Notes: generated from the letters alone by a model not told the origin. A stretch of DNA of 64,000 nucleotides from Curtobacterium sp. MCLR17_007 (GCF_003234655.2 NZ_CP126271.1:868001-932000), one strand, 5' to 3'; numbered from the stretch's first letter, positions 37,137-44,527 are shown. Numbers and translations are program-made.

Positions 37137-37595
37137 TCAGTGCTCGACGGCGGCCTTGAGCTTCGCGAGTCCCCGGTCGAAGTCGCCCCCGAGGAGCTTG
37201 TCCATGTCGATGAAGACACCCATGACCCGGGACATCAGGTTCGTCGGGCTCGTCATCGTCCAGACCACCCGGGTGCCGCTGTCGACCTCGTGCAGTCGGA
37301 AGGCGGCAGCGCTGGTCGAGCGGAACGGGGCCGTGAACCGCAGGTCGACGTCGATCTCGGTGGGAGCGGTCCGTGTGAGTTCCATGGTGCCGGCGCCGGC
37401 TTTCCGGTTCCCCTTCCAGGCGTAGGACGACCCGACCGCACCGGGTGTGCCGCTGTACGTGCGCTGCAGCGCCGGATCCTGGCCTTCCCACGGAGACCAC
37501 TGCACCCAGCGGTGGAAGTCCGCCAGGTACGGCGCGATCTCCGCCGGGCGAGCGGCGATGACGGTCTCGCGGGTGATCGTGCTGGTCTCGGCCAT
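37137..37595 (-). CDS. SRPBCC family protein
   Basis: 152 residues of the START/polyketide-cyclase-like fold (SRPBCC): N-terminal ITRETVIAARPAEIAPYLADFHRWVQWSPW, a central beta run, and a C-terminal helix MGVFIDMDKLLGGDFDRGLAKLKAAV. Such proteins bind hydrophobic ligands; the ligand here is unknown. It is a single gene on the minus strand between gntR and an exonuclease gene. Confidence 0.88.
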   Translation of the reverse strand: MAETSTITRETVIAARPAEIAPYLADFHRWVQWSPWEGQDPALQRTYSGTPGAVGSSYAWKGNRKAGAGTMELTRTAPTEIDVDLRFTAPFRSTSAAAFRLHEVDSGTRVVWTMTSPTNLMSRVMGVFIDMDKLLGGDFDRGLAKLKAAVEH

Positions 37596-37633
37596 GGGCA
37601 GAGGGTAGCGGCGGCGCGTCCGCAGCGGGAGGG

Positions 37634-38269
37634 TCAGTCGGCGAAGATCATCGGGCGGTTCGACAGCCGCACCTGGTTCGCCGGACGGGGCTTCTCGGCC
37701 CGCACCCGCACGGGGTCGATCGTCACACGGGTGGCTGCGCCGAGCGCTTCGACGGTGTCGGCGTCGTGCCGGCCGGCGGCGTGCACGACGATGGCGGCGC
37801 AGGCCTCGGCGTCAGCGGCTGCGTCGTGGTGCTGGAACCCCTCGAAACCGGCGGCCATCGCGGCGACCGGCAGCCGGTAGGAGTCGAGCGTGTAGGTCTT
37901 GCGCGCGACCTGCAGCGAGCACAGGGAGTGGTGCTCGCCGAGTTCGATGCCCGTTGCCGAACACCCGCCCGCGATCACGCCCATGTCGAACCGCGCGTTG
38001 TGCGCCACCAGCACGTCACCGGCGGCGAACGCCACGATGTCCGGGTACTGCTGCTCCCAGGTCTTGGCGCGGACGACGTCCTCGGCGACGATGCCGTGGA
38101 TGCGTGTGTTCCACTCGAGGAAGGCGTCGTGCCCGAACGGCGGCCGGATGAACCACGACGCCCGCTCGACGACCCGACCCGACCGGACCTTGACGAGGCC
38201 GACGGAACAGGCGCTTGCGGGCGAGCTGTTGGCGGTCTCGAAGTCGATCGCGGTGAAGTCCAGTGACAC
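37634..38269 (-). CDS. DEDDh-type 3'-5' exonuclease domain protein
   Basis: 211 residues similar to the epsilon subunit of DNA polymerase III. Exo I motif is TAIDFETAN (D9, E11), Exo II is LVAHNARFDMGVI, and Exo III is FQHHDAAADAEACA (H-x4-D), so the four acidic residues and the histidine are present. It lacks any BRCT or helicase part. Stand-alone proteins of this type are common in actinobacteria, with roles in DNA or RNA trimming. C-terminal 40 residues are basic. Confidence 0.9.
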   Translation of the reverse strand: MSLDFTAIDFETANSSPASACSVGLVKVRSGRVVERASWFIRPPFGHDAFLEWNTRIHGIVAEDVVRAKTWEQQYPDIVAFAAGDVLVAHNARFDMGVIAGGCSATGIELGEHHSLCSLQVARKTYTLDSYRLPVAAMAAGFEGFQHHDAAADAEACAAIVVHAAGRHDADTVEALGAATRVTIDPVRVRAEKPRPANQVRLSNRPMIFAD

Positions 38270-38339
38270 GTTCCGATGGTCGCACGGGGTTCCGACATCG
38301 CTCGAACCGACTGCGGCGTTGCGTCAGGCGACCGGTCGG

Positions 38340-38801
38340 TCAGCGTCGTCGGGCTCGTCGCGTCCCACGTCGACGGCGGGCTGTCGTCCGCCAGGTCGCC
38401 GCCCGCCGTGCCCGTTGCGCCGCCCACCACGGGTCGAGGATCGTCCCCACCAGCTCGAACGCCACCGCCGCTGCGTCCAGACGCCACCGCGGATCAAGCT
38501 GCTGCACGTGCGCCGTGAACGCCGGGGCGAAGTCGTCCGTCACCGCGGGGAACGCCATCTCGGCCGGCGGGGTCGCTGCCCGCCAGCGGTCCTCCGCCGC
38601 GTGGTCGATCGCCGCGTCGTCCGGGTCGTACTCCACCAGGACGTCGGCCTCGAGCTCGGCCAGCGCGTCGTGCAGCGCCTCGAGCTCCCGCGGCGGCAGC
38701 GACTCCAGCGCCGTCACCGTCTCCGGGGCGAAGTACCGCCGTTGCTCCCGTGCGTCGAGTCCCACCGAGTGGACCCCCAGCCCGTCGCGTTCGAACCACA
38801 T
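38340..38801 (-). CDS. Hypothetical protein with arginine-rich tail
   Basis: 153 residues from ATG 38801. The first 130 residues are acidic (LPPRELEALHDALAELEADVLVEYDPDDAAIDHAAEDRW) with an interpretable helical pattern; the last 25 are almost pure arginine, alanine and threonine. No family recognised. Possibly a DUF1877-like protein from the N-terminal WFERDGLGVHSVGLDAREQRRYFAP, but I cannot confirm this. It precedes the exonuclease gene on the same strand by 70 bases. Confidence 0.65.
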   Translation of the reverse strand: MWFERDGLGVHSVGLDAREQRRYFAPETVTALESLPPRELEALHDALAELEADVLVEYDPDDAAIDHAAEDRWRAATPPAEMAFPAVTDDFAPAFTAHVQQLDPRWRLDAAAVAFELVGTILDPWWAAQRARRAATWRTTARRRRGTRRARRR

Positions 38802-38935
38802 GACCGTCCTCCGTCCGTTCGTCCCCGCGACCAGGCTGGCACGTCGGGCGCGGACCTGTGTGCCAGCAGCGCGGTTCCGGACGGACTGGAGGCCCGGTCG
38901 GCTCCGGCGGGCAGCCGCCGGTAGGCTCTTCTTCC

Positions 38936-40009
38936 GTGGCTCTCACCATCGGAATCGTCGGTCTCCCGAACGTCGGCAAGTCGACCCTGTTCAACGCCCT
39001 CACCAAGAACCAGGTCCTGGCGGCGAACTACCCGTTCGCCACCATCGAGCCGAACGTCGGCGTGGTGAACCTGCCGGACGCGCGGCTCGACCGGCTGGCC
39101 GAGCTGTTCCACTCCGACAAGACGGTGCCCGCGCCGGTGTCGTTCGTCGACATCGCCGGCATCGTCAAGGGCGCCAGCGAGGGCGAGGGCCTGGGCAACA
39201 AGTTCCTGGCCAACATCCGCGAGGCCGACGCCATCGCCCAGGTGGTCCGTGGCTTCGCCGACGACGACGTCGTGCACGTCGCGAACAAGGTCTCCCCGAA
39301 GGACGACCTCGAGGTCATCAACACCGAGCTGATCCTGGCTGACATCGAGACCATCGACAAGGCGCTCCCGCGCTACGAGAAGATGCTCAAGCTCAAGCAG
39401 GCCGAGCCGATCGTCCTCGAGACGGCGAAGGAAGCCCGCGCCGCGCTCGAGCAGGGCACGCTGCTGTCCGCGACCTCGATCGACCTCGAGCCGATCAAGG
39501 AGCTCGGGCTGCTCAGCGCCAAGCCCTTCATCTTCGTGTTCAACGTGGACGAGGCGATCCTGACCGACCAGTCCCGCAAGGACGAGCTCTCCGCGCTCGT
39601 CGCCCCGGCCCAGGCCGTGTTCCTCGACGCCCAGGTCGAGTCCGAGCTCATCGACCTCGACCCGGCCGACGCCGCCGAGCTGCTCGAGTCCACCGGCCAG
39701 ACCGAGTCGGGGCTCGACCAGCTCGCCCGCATCGGTTTCGACACCCTCGGGCTCCAGACCTACCTGACCGCCGGGCCCAAGGAGTCGCGGGCCTGGACGA
39801 TCGGCAAGGGGTGGAAGGCCCCTCAGGCTGCCGGCGTGATCCACACCGACTTCGAGAAGGGCTTCATCAAGGCCGAGGTCATCTCGTACGAGGACCTCAT
39901 CGAGACGGGCTCCATCGCCGAGGCTCGCTCCGCCGGCAAGGCCCGCATCGAGGGCAAGGACTACGTCATGCAGGACGGCGACGTCGTGGAGTTCCGCTTC
40001 AACAACTAG
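38936..40009 (+). CDS. ychF: Redox-regulated ATPase YchF
   Basis: Obg-related P-loop protein that prefers ATP and interacts with ribosomes and stress pathways. It is 357 residues from GTG 38936. G1 GLPNVGKSTLFNALT (9-23), G3 DIAGIVKGASEGEGLGNKFL, and the C-terminal TGS domain ending AGKARIEGKDYVMQDGDVVEFRFNN. The exact 3' end of the gene, from GTGGAGTTCCGC to the stop, is nearly repeated at 40795. Confidence 0.97.
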   Translation: MALTIGIVGLPNVGKSTLFNALTKNQVLAANYPFATIEPNVGVVNLPDARLDRLAELFHSDKTVPAPVSFVDIAGIVKGASEGEGLGNKFLANIREADAIAQVVRGFADDDVVHVANKVSPKDDLEVINTELILADIETIDKALPRYEKMLKLKQAEPIVLETAKEARAALEQGTLLSATSIDLEPIKELGLLSAKPFIFVFNVDEAILTDQSRKDELSALVAPAQAVFLDAQVESELIDLDPADAAELLESTGQTESGLDQLARIGFDTLGLQTYLTAGPKESRAWTIGKGWKAPQAAGVIHTDFEKGFIKAEVISYEDLIETGSIAEARSAGKARIEGKDYVMQDGDVVEFRFNN

Positions 40010-40010
40010 G
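39986..40010 (+). repeat. Direct repeat, left copy (3' end of ychF)
   Basis: GTGGAGTTCCGCTTCAACAA then CTAGG: the last codons and stop of ychF. A copy differing at two of 25 positions lies at 40795. Looks like an attachment-site or duplication footprint. Confidence 0.7.
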
Positions 40011-40081
40011 CGTTCTTCGCGGTGTGCACGAGCGCTCTCTGGGCACCTGTGAACTTTTTGTCGTCGGTGCTTCACTGGGTT

Positions 40082-40678
40082 ATGGCCGTCTCACCGATGT
40101 TCCCGCTGGGATCAGTGCTGTTCCCATTCGTGCCCATCCAGCTGCGGATCTTCGAGCCTCGGTATCTCACGCTGGTCGGCCGCTTGCTCGACGAGGATGA
40201 ACCCGAGTTCGGCGTCGTCCTCATCGAGCGCGGATCAGAAGCCGGGGGTGGCGACCAGCGCGCCTCGGTCGGGACGATGGCGCGTCTCGTGAGCGCCGCC
40301 GCGGGCGCCGACGACCTGTTCATCGTCGGCCTGGGGACCCGGCGGTTCACGGTCGAACGTTGGGTCGACGAGGATCCGTTCCCGCGGGCCGAGCTTTCGA
40401 TCCTGCCGGATCTCGAATGGTCCGAGACGCTCGCACCCCTGCGGGACCAGGCAGAAGCAGCTGTTCGCCGCTTGATCGTTCGCGCCGCGGGGGCCCAGTC
40501 GGATGACGACATCGAGCTGTCGGACGATCCAGTCGCAGCCGTCTGGCAACTGGCGGCGATCGCCCCGCTGGGTGATTACGACAATTACACCCTGTTGAGG
40601 TCGACGACCTTGGGTGGTCTCCTGCGTCAACTGATCGATCTGGTCCTCGAGGCCGAGGAGCTCTGGTCCGCCGAGTGA
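40082..40678 (+). CDS. LON peptidase substrate-binding domain protein
   Basis: 198 residues from ATG 40082. It opens with the classic Lon N-domain motif MFPLGSVLFPFVPIQLRIFEPRYLTLV and contains FGVVLIERGSE and LFIVGLGTRRFTVERWVDEDPFPRAEL. There is no ATPase or protease part, so it is a stand-alone Lon-N (YbbN/cereblon-N-like) protein of unknown role. An in-frame start at 40022 would add 20 residues of unlike composition and is rejected. Visibly less GC-rich than neighbours and bracketed by the ychF-end repeat, which suggests acquisition. Confidence 0.85.
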   Translation: MAVSPMFPLGSVLFPFVPIQLRIFEPRYLTLVGRLLDEDEPEFGVVLIERGSEAGGGDQRASVGTMARLVSAAAGADDLFIVGLGTRRFTVERWVDEDPFPRAELSILPDLEWSETLAPLRDQAEAAVRRLIVRAAGAQSDDDIELSDDPVAAVWQLAAIAPLGDYDNYTLLRSTTLGGLLRQLIDLVLEAEELWSAE

Positions 40679-40794
40679 GGCTTCTCACCACCGTTCACCA
40701 CCTCTGGGGTTCCGCGGCAACTCATGCTGGTCGGCCCAGGTGTCTCTGCTTCGCATGGACATGCAAAGGTCATGCTTCGGATGGTCGGAACTCG

Positions 40795-40819
40795 GTGGAG
40801 TTCCGCTGCAACAACGAGG
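40795..40819 (+). repeat. Direct repeat, right copy of ychF 3' end
   Basis: GTGGAGTTCCGCTGCAACAA then CGAGG. Two mismatches to 39986-40010. Lies in a 295-base non-coding stretch (40679-40973) that otherwise holds only the hairpin at 40884. Confidence 0.7.
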
Positions 40820-40883
40820 GCTGTCCCGGTGTCAGGAGCCGGAGACCGCTCCGTCGTCCCCTACGGAAGTTCGTTCTGCGTTC

Positions 40884-40931
40884 TGACGAATCCGGTTCGC
40901 TGCGCTCGGCGTCCGCGGACCGGATTCGTCA
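40884..40931. terminator. Perfect 13-base inverted repeat
   Basis: TGACGAATCCGGT and ACCGGATTCGTCA separated by 22 GC-rich bases, ending 42 bases before the next gene. It could terminate read-through from the inserted segment or be a regulatory leader. Confidence 0.6.
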
Positions 40932-40973
40932 CCGCGCATCTGCAACTGCCGTCCGCAGCGGTACGGTGACGCC

Positions 40974-41435
40974 ATGACGTACACCGTGGACTTCGTCGAC
41001 GTCTCCACCACGGGCCTCGAGACCTCGCCGGTCGCCGACGCCCTTGCCGGTCTCCGCGCCAACGAGGCCCGGTACTACAAGAACAAGTACGACCACGTGT
41101 TCGTCACCAGCACGGTTGACGAAGCCCCCGAGGTCCTGGCGTACATCGAGAAGGTGCTCAAGGACGAGCGGGACATCGTGATCGGGTCGCCCGCGCTCGA
41201 GGTGTCGGCCTTCGAGGTCGGCGGGCTGCGCATGGCCTACGTCTTCTACGAGTCCGGCCTGGCCATCAACGTGATGTACGCGATCGAGGACGGCGGCAAA
41301 CGTGCGGTCGGGTTCAAACTCTCGATGGGGATGGAGGTCCCCGAGGAGCTCAGCTCGTTCAAGTTCGCCCGGCAGCGGTCGAAGCTGGCGGGGGAGATCC
41401 GCGGGTCGTACTTCGTCGTCAAGGGTCAGTACTGA
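40974..41435 (+). CDS. Conserved hypothetical protein
   Basis: 153 residues, ATG 40974. Mixed alpha/beta composition with VDFVDVSTTGLETSPVADALAGL at the start and YVFYESGLAINVMYAIEDGGKRAVGFKLSMGMEVPEELSSF in the middle. No signal peptide, helix span or catalytic motif recognised. High GC and regular codon use like the core genes, so it is a real gene. It ends three bases from the converging map stop. Confidence 0.75.
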   Translation: MTYTVDFVDVSTTGLETSPVADALAGLRANEARYYKNKYDHVFVTSTVDEAPEVLAYIEKVLKDERDIVIGSPALEVSAFEVGGLRMAYVFYESGLAINVMYAIEDGGKRAVGFKLSMGMEVPEELSSFKFARQRSKLAGEIRGSYFVVKGQY

Positions 41436-41438
41436 CAC

Positions 41439-42209
41439 TCAGCCCCGCAGTGTCAGGACCTCGGCGCCGTCCTCGGTGATGGCGATGGTGTGCTCGCTGT
41501 GCGCGGTGCGTGCCCCGGTGGCACTCCGCAGCGTCCATCCATCGTCGTCCGTGACGAGCTCGTCGGTGTCGGCCATGACCCAGGGCTCCAGCGCCAGCAG
41601 CAGTCCCGGCCGGAGCGTGTAGCCGCGCCCGGCTCGGCCGTCGTTCGCGATGTGCGGGTCGCCGTGCATCGTGGAGCCGACCCCGTGTCCGCCGAACTGC
41701 AGGTTGATCGGGTAGCCGGCGTCCTGCAGGACCGATCCGATCGCGTGGGACAGGTCGCCGATCTTCGAACCGGGCACCGCGGCGGCGATGCCGGCGGCCA
41801 GGGCGCGCTCGGTCGTCTCGATCATCGCCAGGTCGGACGGGTCGGCACCCGTGCCGACGACGAAGCTCACCGCGGAGTCCGCGACGACGCCGTCGAGCGA
41901 GACGGCCAGGTCGAGCGTCAGCAGGTCGCCGTCGCGCAGCACCTGGTCGCGAGGGAGCCCGTGCAGCACCGCGTCGTTGACCGAGGTGCAGATGTAGTGC
42001 GCGAACGGCCCTCGGCCGAAGGACGGTGCGTAGTCGACGTAGCAGGACTCGGCACCGGCATCGAGGATCATCGCCTTCGTCCACGCGTCGATCTCGAGCA
42101 GGTTCGTCCCGACCCGGACGCGTCCCTGCAGCGTGTGCAGGATGTGTCCCACGAGGGCGCCGACCGCACGAGCACGGGGGAGTTCGGATGGGGCGAAGAT
42201 CTCGATCAT
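41439..42209 (-). CDS. map: Type I methionyl aminopeptidase
   Basis: Removes N-terminal methionine from new proteins. It is 256 residues with the metal ligands in order: LLTLDLAVSLDGVVADSAVSF (two aspartates), GGHGVGSTMHGDP (histidine), LALEPWVM (glutamate) and RTAHSEHTIAI (glutamate). It diverges from an XRE gene; its ATG is the outer base of a shared palindrome and a TACAGT box ends seven bases upstream, so the mRNA is probably leaderless. Possibly a second, non-housekeeping Map, since actinobacteria often have several. Confidence 0.94.
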   Translation of the reverse strand: MIEIFAPSELPRARAVGALVGHILHTLQGRVRVGTNLLEIDAWTKAMILDAGAESCYVDYAPSFGRGPFAHYICTSVNDAVLHGLPRDQVLRDGDLLTLDLAVSLDGVVADSAVSFVVGTGADPSDLAMIETTERALAAGIAAAVPGSKIGDLSHAIGSVLQDAGYPINLQFGGHGVGSTMHGDPHIANDGRAGRGYTLRPGLLLALEPWVMADTDELVTDDDGWTLRSATGARTAHSEHTIAITEDGAEVLTLRG

Positions 42210-42240
42210 GCCGACAACTGTACCGGTATTGTTGTCGGCA
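42209..42240. promoter_or_regulatory. Palindromic divergent promoter/operator of map and xre
   Basis: TGCCGACAAC, TG, TACCGGTA, TT, GTTGTCGGCA: ten-base outer arms around an inner eight-base palindrome. It holds both -10 boxes: TATTGT (42227-42232) for xre and TACAGT (42222-42217 on the minus strand) for map. Start codons lie ten and seven bases beyond. Confidence 0.85.
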
Positions 42241-42242
42241 CC

Positions 42243-42509
42243 ATGGTCCGTCTCCCGCTCACCCCAGCCGACCTCGAACGCGGGCGGCGACTCGGCGCGC
42301 TGCTCCGCCGCGCACGAGGCGAGCGGTCGATGCTCGCGATCGCGCTGCAGGCCGGCGTCTCCCCGGAGACCCTCCGCAAGATCGAGACCGGGCGGGTCGC
42401 GACGCCGGCGTTCCCCACGATCGCCGCCATCGCCGGCGTGCTCGGCCTCTCGCTCGACGCGGTGTGGTCCGAGATCTGCGCGGAGACGCCGGTCAGCCGA
42501 TCAGCGTGA
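42243..42509 (+). CDS. XRE family helix-turn-helix protein
   Basis: 88 residues from ATG 42243. One HTH covers most of the protein: LGALLRRARGERSMLAIALQAGVSPETLRKIETGRVATPAFPTIAAIAGVLGLSLDAVW. There is no extra domain. Likely binds the palindrome that contains its own promoter and that of map. Its last 17 bases overlap the converging HepT gene, so transcription could interfere. Near-leaderless start. Confidence 0.9.
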   Translation: MVRLPLTPADLERGRRLGALLRRARGERSMLAIALQAGVSPETLRKIETGRVATPAFPTIAAIAGVLGLSLDAVWSEICAETPVSRSA

Positions 42510-42876
42510 CGATCACCTGCGGGATCCGCTGCTCGATGACGTCCCACACGATGTCCTTCCGGGCCGCGCGGTAGTCGTGCGACAGGATGTTCCGGGTCCG
42601 ACGGACGGCCGCCAGCGACAGGTCGGACGGCAGCCGAGCGATGCGGTCTGCGGGGAGCCGCCCGAGCAGATCGTCGAAGTGGATGACGACCGCTTCGGCT
42701 GCACGGTACGTCAGGCTGCGAGGCTGTCCGAATGCATCGCGACCGAGTTCGACGATCTGCGAGCACTCCGAGAGCAGGTCGAGCAGGCCAGACTCGAGCG
42801 CCGGCCAACGATCGACACCACCGTCCTTGGCCGTCGGGTCGACACGGGGCCTCGGGGTGAACGACTCACGCTCCAC
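42493..42876 (-). CDS. HepT-like ribonuclease toxin (DUF86)
   Basis: 127 residues, GTG 42876. The HEPN active-site motif R-x4-H-x-Y is intact: RNILSHDY (R95, H100, Y102). In known HepT/MntA pairs the tyrosine is AMPylated by the nucleotidyltransferase antitoxin, which blocks RNase activity. The gene lies nine bases after the MNT gene on the same strand, the usual order. The first 20 residues are a variable extension. Toxin role inferred from motif and pairing. Confidence 0.87.
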   Translation of the reverse strand: MERESFTPRPRVDPTAKDGGVDRWPALESGLLDLLSECSQIVELGRDAFGQPRSLTYRAAEAVVIHFDDLLGRLPADRIARLPSDLSLAAVRRTRNILSHDYRAARKDIVWDVIEQRIPQVIVTLIG

Positions 42877-42885
42877 GGCACTGCC

Positions 42886-43350
42886 TCACAGCGGCACCGC
42901 CTGCTCGAGCACATGGGCGAAGTGGTCGTCCTGTACCTGGTCGTCCGTCAGCAGGTCCACCGCGAAGCCCGTCATCTGTTCGACGGCGTCCGCGAAACCG
43001 CCGAGGTCGAACAACGATGCGTCGGCGCCGACCGTCACCAGCAGATCGATGTCACTGTGCTCGGTGTCCTCGCCGCGGACGGCTGACCCGAACACCCGGA
43101 CGTTCGACAGGTGGAAGTCGTCAGCAGCGGCCCGGATGGCGTCTGCACGGAGCGCGAGCGGGATGCTCGGCCGCATCCGGGCAGCGGCCAGGACGCGGGC
43201 CAAGGACTCGGCCCGAGGCTGCTTGCGGCCGCTCTCGTAGGCCGAGATCGTCGGTTGTTGCATGCCGGCTGCGCGCGCGAGTTCCGTCTGGGACATGCCG
43301 ACGTCTTCGCGGGCAGCGCGGATGAGCTCATTCGACCGGTCGAGCAGCAC
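42886..43350 (-). CDS. HTH-nucleotidyltransferase fusion antitoxin (MntA-like)
   Basis: 154 residues from GTG 43350, five bases after GGGAGG (GTG 43356 overlaps that site). The N-terminal XRE helix-turn-helix (about 18-55, SQTELARAAGMQQPTISAYESGRKQPRAESLARVL) is joined to a minimal nucleotidyltransferase with FGSAVRGEDTEHSDIDLLV: the GS-x10-DxD motif (G88, S89, D100, D102) and a third acidic residue in FAVDLLT. So it should both AMPylate HepT and bind its own promoter. Typical MntA lacks the HTH. Confidence 0.88.
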   Translation of the reverse strand: MLLDRSNELIRAAREDVGMSQTELARAAGMQQPTISAYESGRKQPRAESLARVLAAARMRPSIPLALRADAIRAAADDFHLSNVRVFGSAVRGEDTEHSDIDLLVTVGADASLFDLGGFADAVEQMTGFAVDLLTDDQVQDDHFAHVLEQAVPL

Positions 43351-43458
43351 GGGCACCTCCCATAGCCCTCGACTATACCTGCGCGCCCTCAGCCACGGAA
43401 CGCCGCCCCTGGGGGTGCACGCATCGACGATCTCTAGCGTCAACGGCGGAGGTGGAAC

Positions 43459-43788
43459 GTGAAGTACATCAACTACGACGGCAGCGTCATCATGACGGGT
43501 GACCGCATCGCCGAAGCGCTCGCTGACTATGCGGCTGTGCTCGGTGCGAACGGGAAGACGGACACGGTCCATGTCCCGACGGTCGGCTCGGACGGATCGG
43601 TCGAGACAGCGACGGTGCTGGTCGGACCGGCGAGCGAACTCGTGCTGACGCCGGCGCCCGACGACGAGCTCGACATCGAGGACCCGGAGTTCATCCGGCG
43701 GCTCCGTGACGCTGCTGCGCTGGCGGGACCGGATCGCCCGCTCAACGCCGACGGTCGCACGCCGTTCGCCGGCGCCGACGGCCCCTGA
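43459..43788 (+). CDS. Small hypothetical protein
   Basis: 109 residues from GTG 43459, six bases after GGAGG. Acidic, no cysteine, no membrane segment. The N-terminal MKYINYDGSVIMTGDRIAEALADYAAVLG looks like a short beta hairpin plus helix; TDTVHVPTVGSDGSVETATVLVGPASELVL is strand-rich. Divergent from the HepT/MNT pair. No family recognised. Confidence 0.75.
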   Translation: MKYINYDGSVIMTGDRIAEALADYAAVLGANGKTDTVHVPTVGSDGSVETATVLVGPASELVLTPAPDDELDIEDPEFIRRLRDAAALAGPDRPLNADGRTPFAGADGP

Positions 43789-43829
43789 CCAGGCGCAAGC
43801 CGCACGCACGACGAGACGCCGCACGAACG

Positions 43830-43861
43830 ACGAGACGCCGCCCAGCCGGGCGGCGTCTCGT
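43830..43861. terminator. Perfect 14-base-arm hairpin
   Basis: ACGAGACGCCGCCC, loop AGCC, complement. Extra copies of GAGACGCCGC flank it (43810 direct, 43869 inverted), so alternative pairings exist. It lies between two convergent small genes. Confidence 0.82.
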
Positions 43862-43902
43862 GTGTGCAGCGGCGTCTCGCGGTGCGAGGACGGCTCGCCG
43901 GG

Positions 43903-44190
43903 TCAGGCTGCGAGCGCGAGCTCCGAGCGGCGGATGGTGACCGCCTGCAGGAGGGTCCGGCTCGACTCGCCGAGCCAGGGCCGCCCGGGGACGGTCCAGC
44001 CGGCCTCGCCGTCCACCGCGACACGGGTGCCGGGGGTGACGAAGACGTCGAGCGTGTCGACGGGCACGCGCACGAGGAACTCGCGCTGGGTGCGATCGTC
44101 GCGGACGGGGAACTCCGCGATGCGGTCGGGGGTGATGACGGGAGCCGACGTGGCGGTCCCGGAGATGGTGATGCGTTCGTTGCTGGTCAT
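43903..44190 (-). CDS. Small OB-fold-like hypothetical protein
   Basis: 95 residues with AGGAAGAA before the ATG. Strand-rich pattern ITISGTATSAPVITP, REFLVRVPVDTLDVFVTPGTRVAVDGEAGW and LLQAVTIRRSELAL resembles a shortened single-stranded-DNA-binding OB fold (the G-T start and the turn at TPGTRVAVDGE are suggestive). No basic C-terminus or acidic SSB tail is present. Function not established. Confidence 0.65.
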   Translation of the reverse strand: MTSNERITISGTATSAPVITPDRIAEFPVRDDRTQREFLVRVPVDTLDVFVTPGTRVAVDGEAGWTVPGRPWLGESSRTLLQAVTIRRSELALAA

Positions 44191-44470
44191 GGTGCTGTTC
44201 TTCCTGGTCTGCTGTCCTGCCGCGGTGCGGTCCGGTGGACGTCTCAGTCACATCGGTCGCTGTTGCGGTGGTGTGCACGTCGGAGATCGACGTGCTGCTC
44301 GGCCTGGCCCAACAAGTGGACGTGCGGCGGAGCGGTGGTCCCGTGGGAATGCGACTCGGGTGAATCGGGCCGGGACGGTTCGGTGTGCGCGAGTCAGATG
44401 GGTTCGCTGCAATGCACCAAGGAAGAACGGTACATGAAAGCCGGGCCGGAGTCCAGGACAGGTCCGGAGG
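44191..44470. other. Non-coding stretch upstream of the small OB-fold-like gene
   Basis: About 280 bases without a supported gene. It contains the ribosome binding site and presumed promoter of the minus-strand gene ending at 43903. One frame encodes a cysteine-containing run but lacks a plausible start and coding bias. Confidence 0.5.
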
Positions 44471-44476
44471 GCGGCA

Positions 44477-44516
44477 GACGGGAGGCCCGTGGCGATGCCG
44501 CCACGGGCCTCCCGTC
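44477..44516. terminator. Long-stem hairpin, family copy 5
   Basis: Perfect 18-base arms GACGGGAGGCCCGTGGCG, loop ATGC, complement. It is 11 bases beyond the stop of the minus-strand PEP-mutase-like gene. Arm and loop are the same as copy 1 at 5863. Confidence 0.85.
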
Positions 44517-44527
44517 CGTCTCGGACG

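Noticed and set aside
38879..38900. Half of a GACGGGAGGCCCG-type hairpin
   Set aside because: Only one arm is present (GGACTGGAGGCCCGG), so no stem can form; noted only as a possible decayed copy.
40022..40081. Earlier start for the Lon-N domain protein
   Set aside because: Adds 20 residues unlike the family, whose N-terminus begins right before the FPLGSVLFP motif.
44250..44440. Cysteine-bearing frame (WTCGGAVVPWECDSG...) as a small secreted protein
   Set aside because: No plausible start or ribosome binding site, no signal peptide, and it runs into the terminator hairpin.
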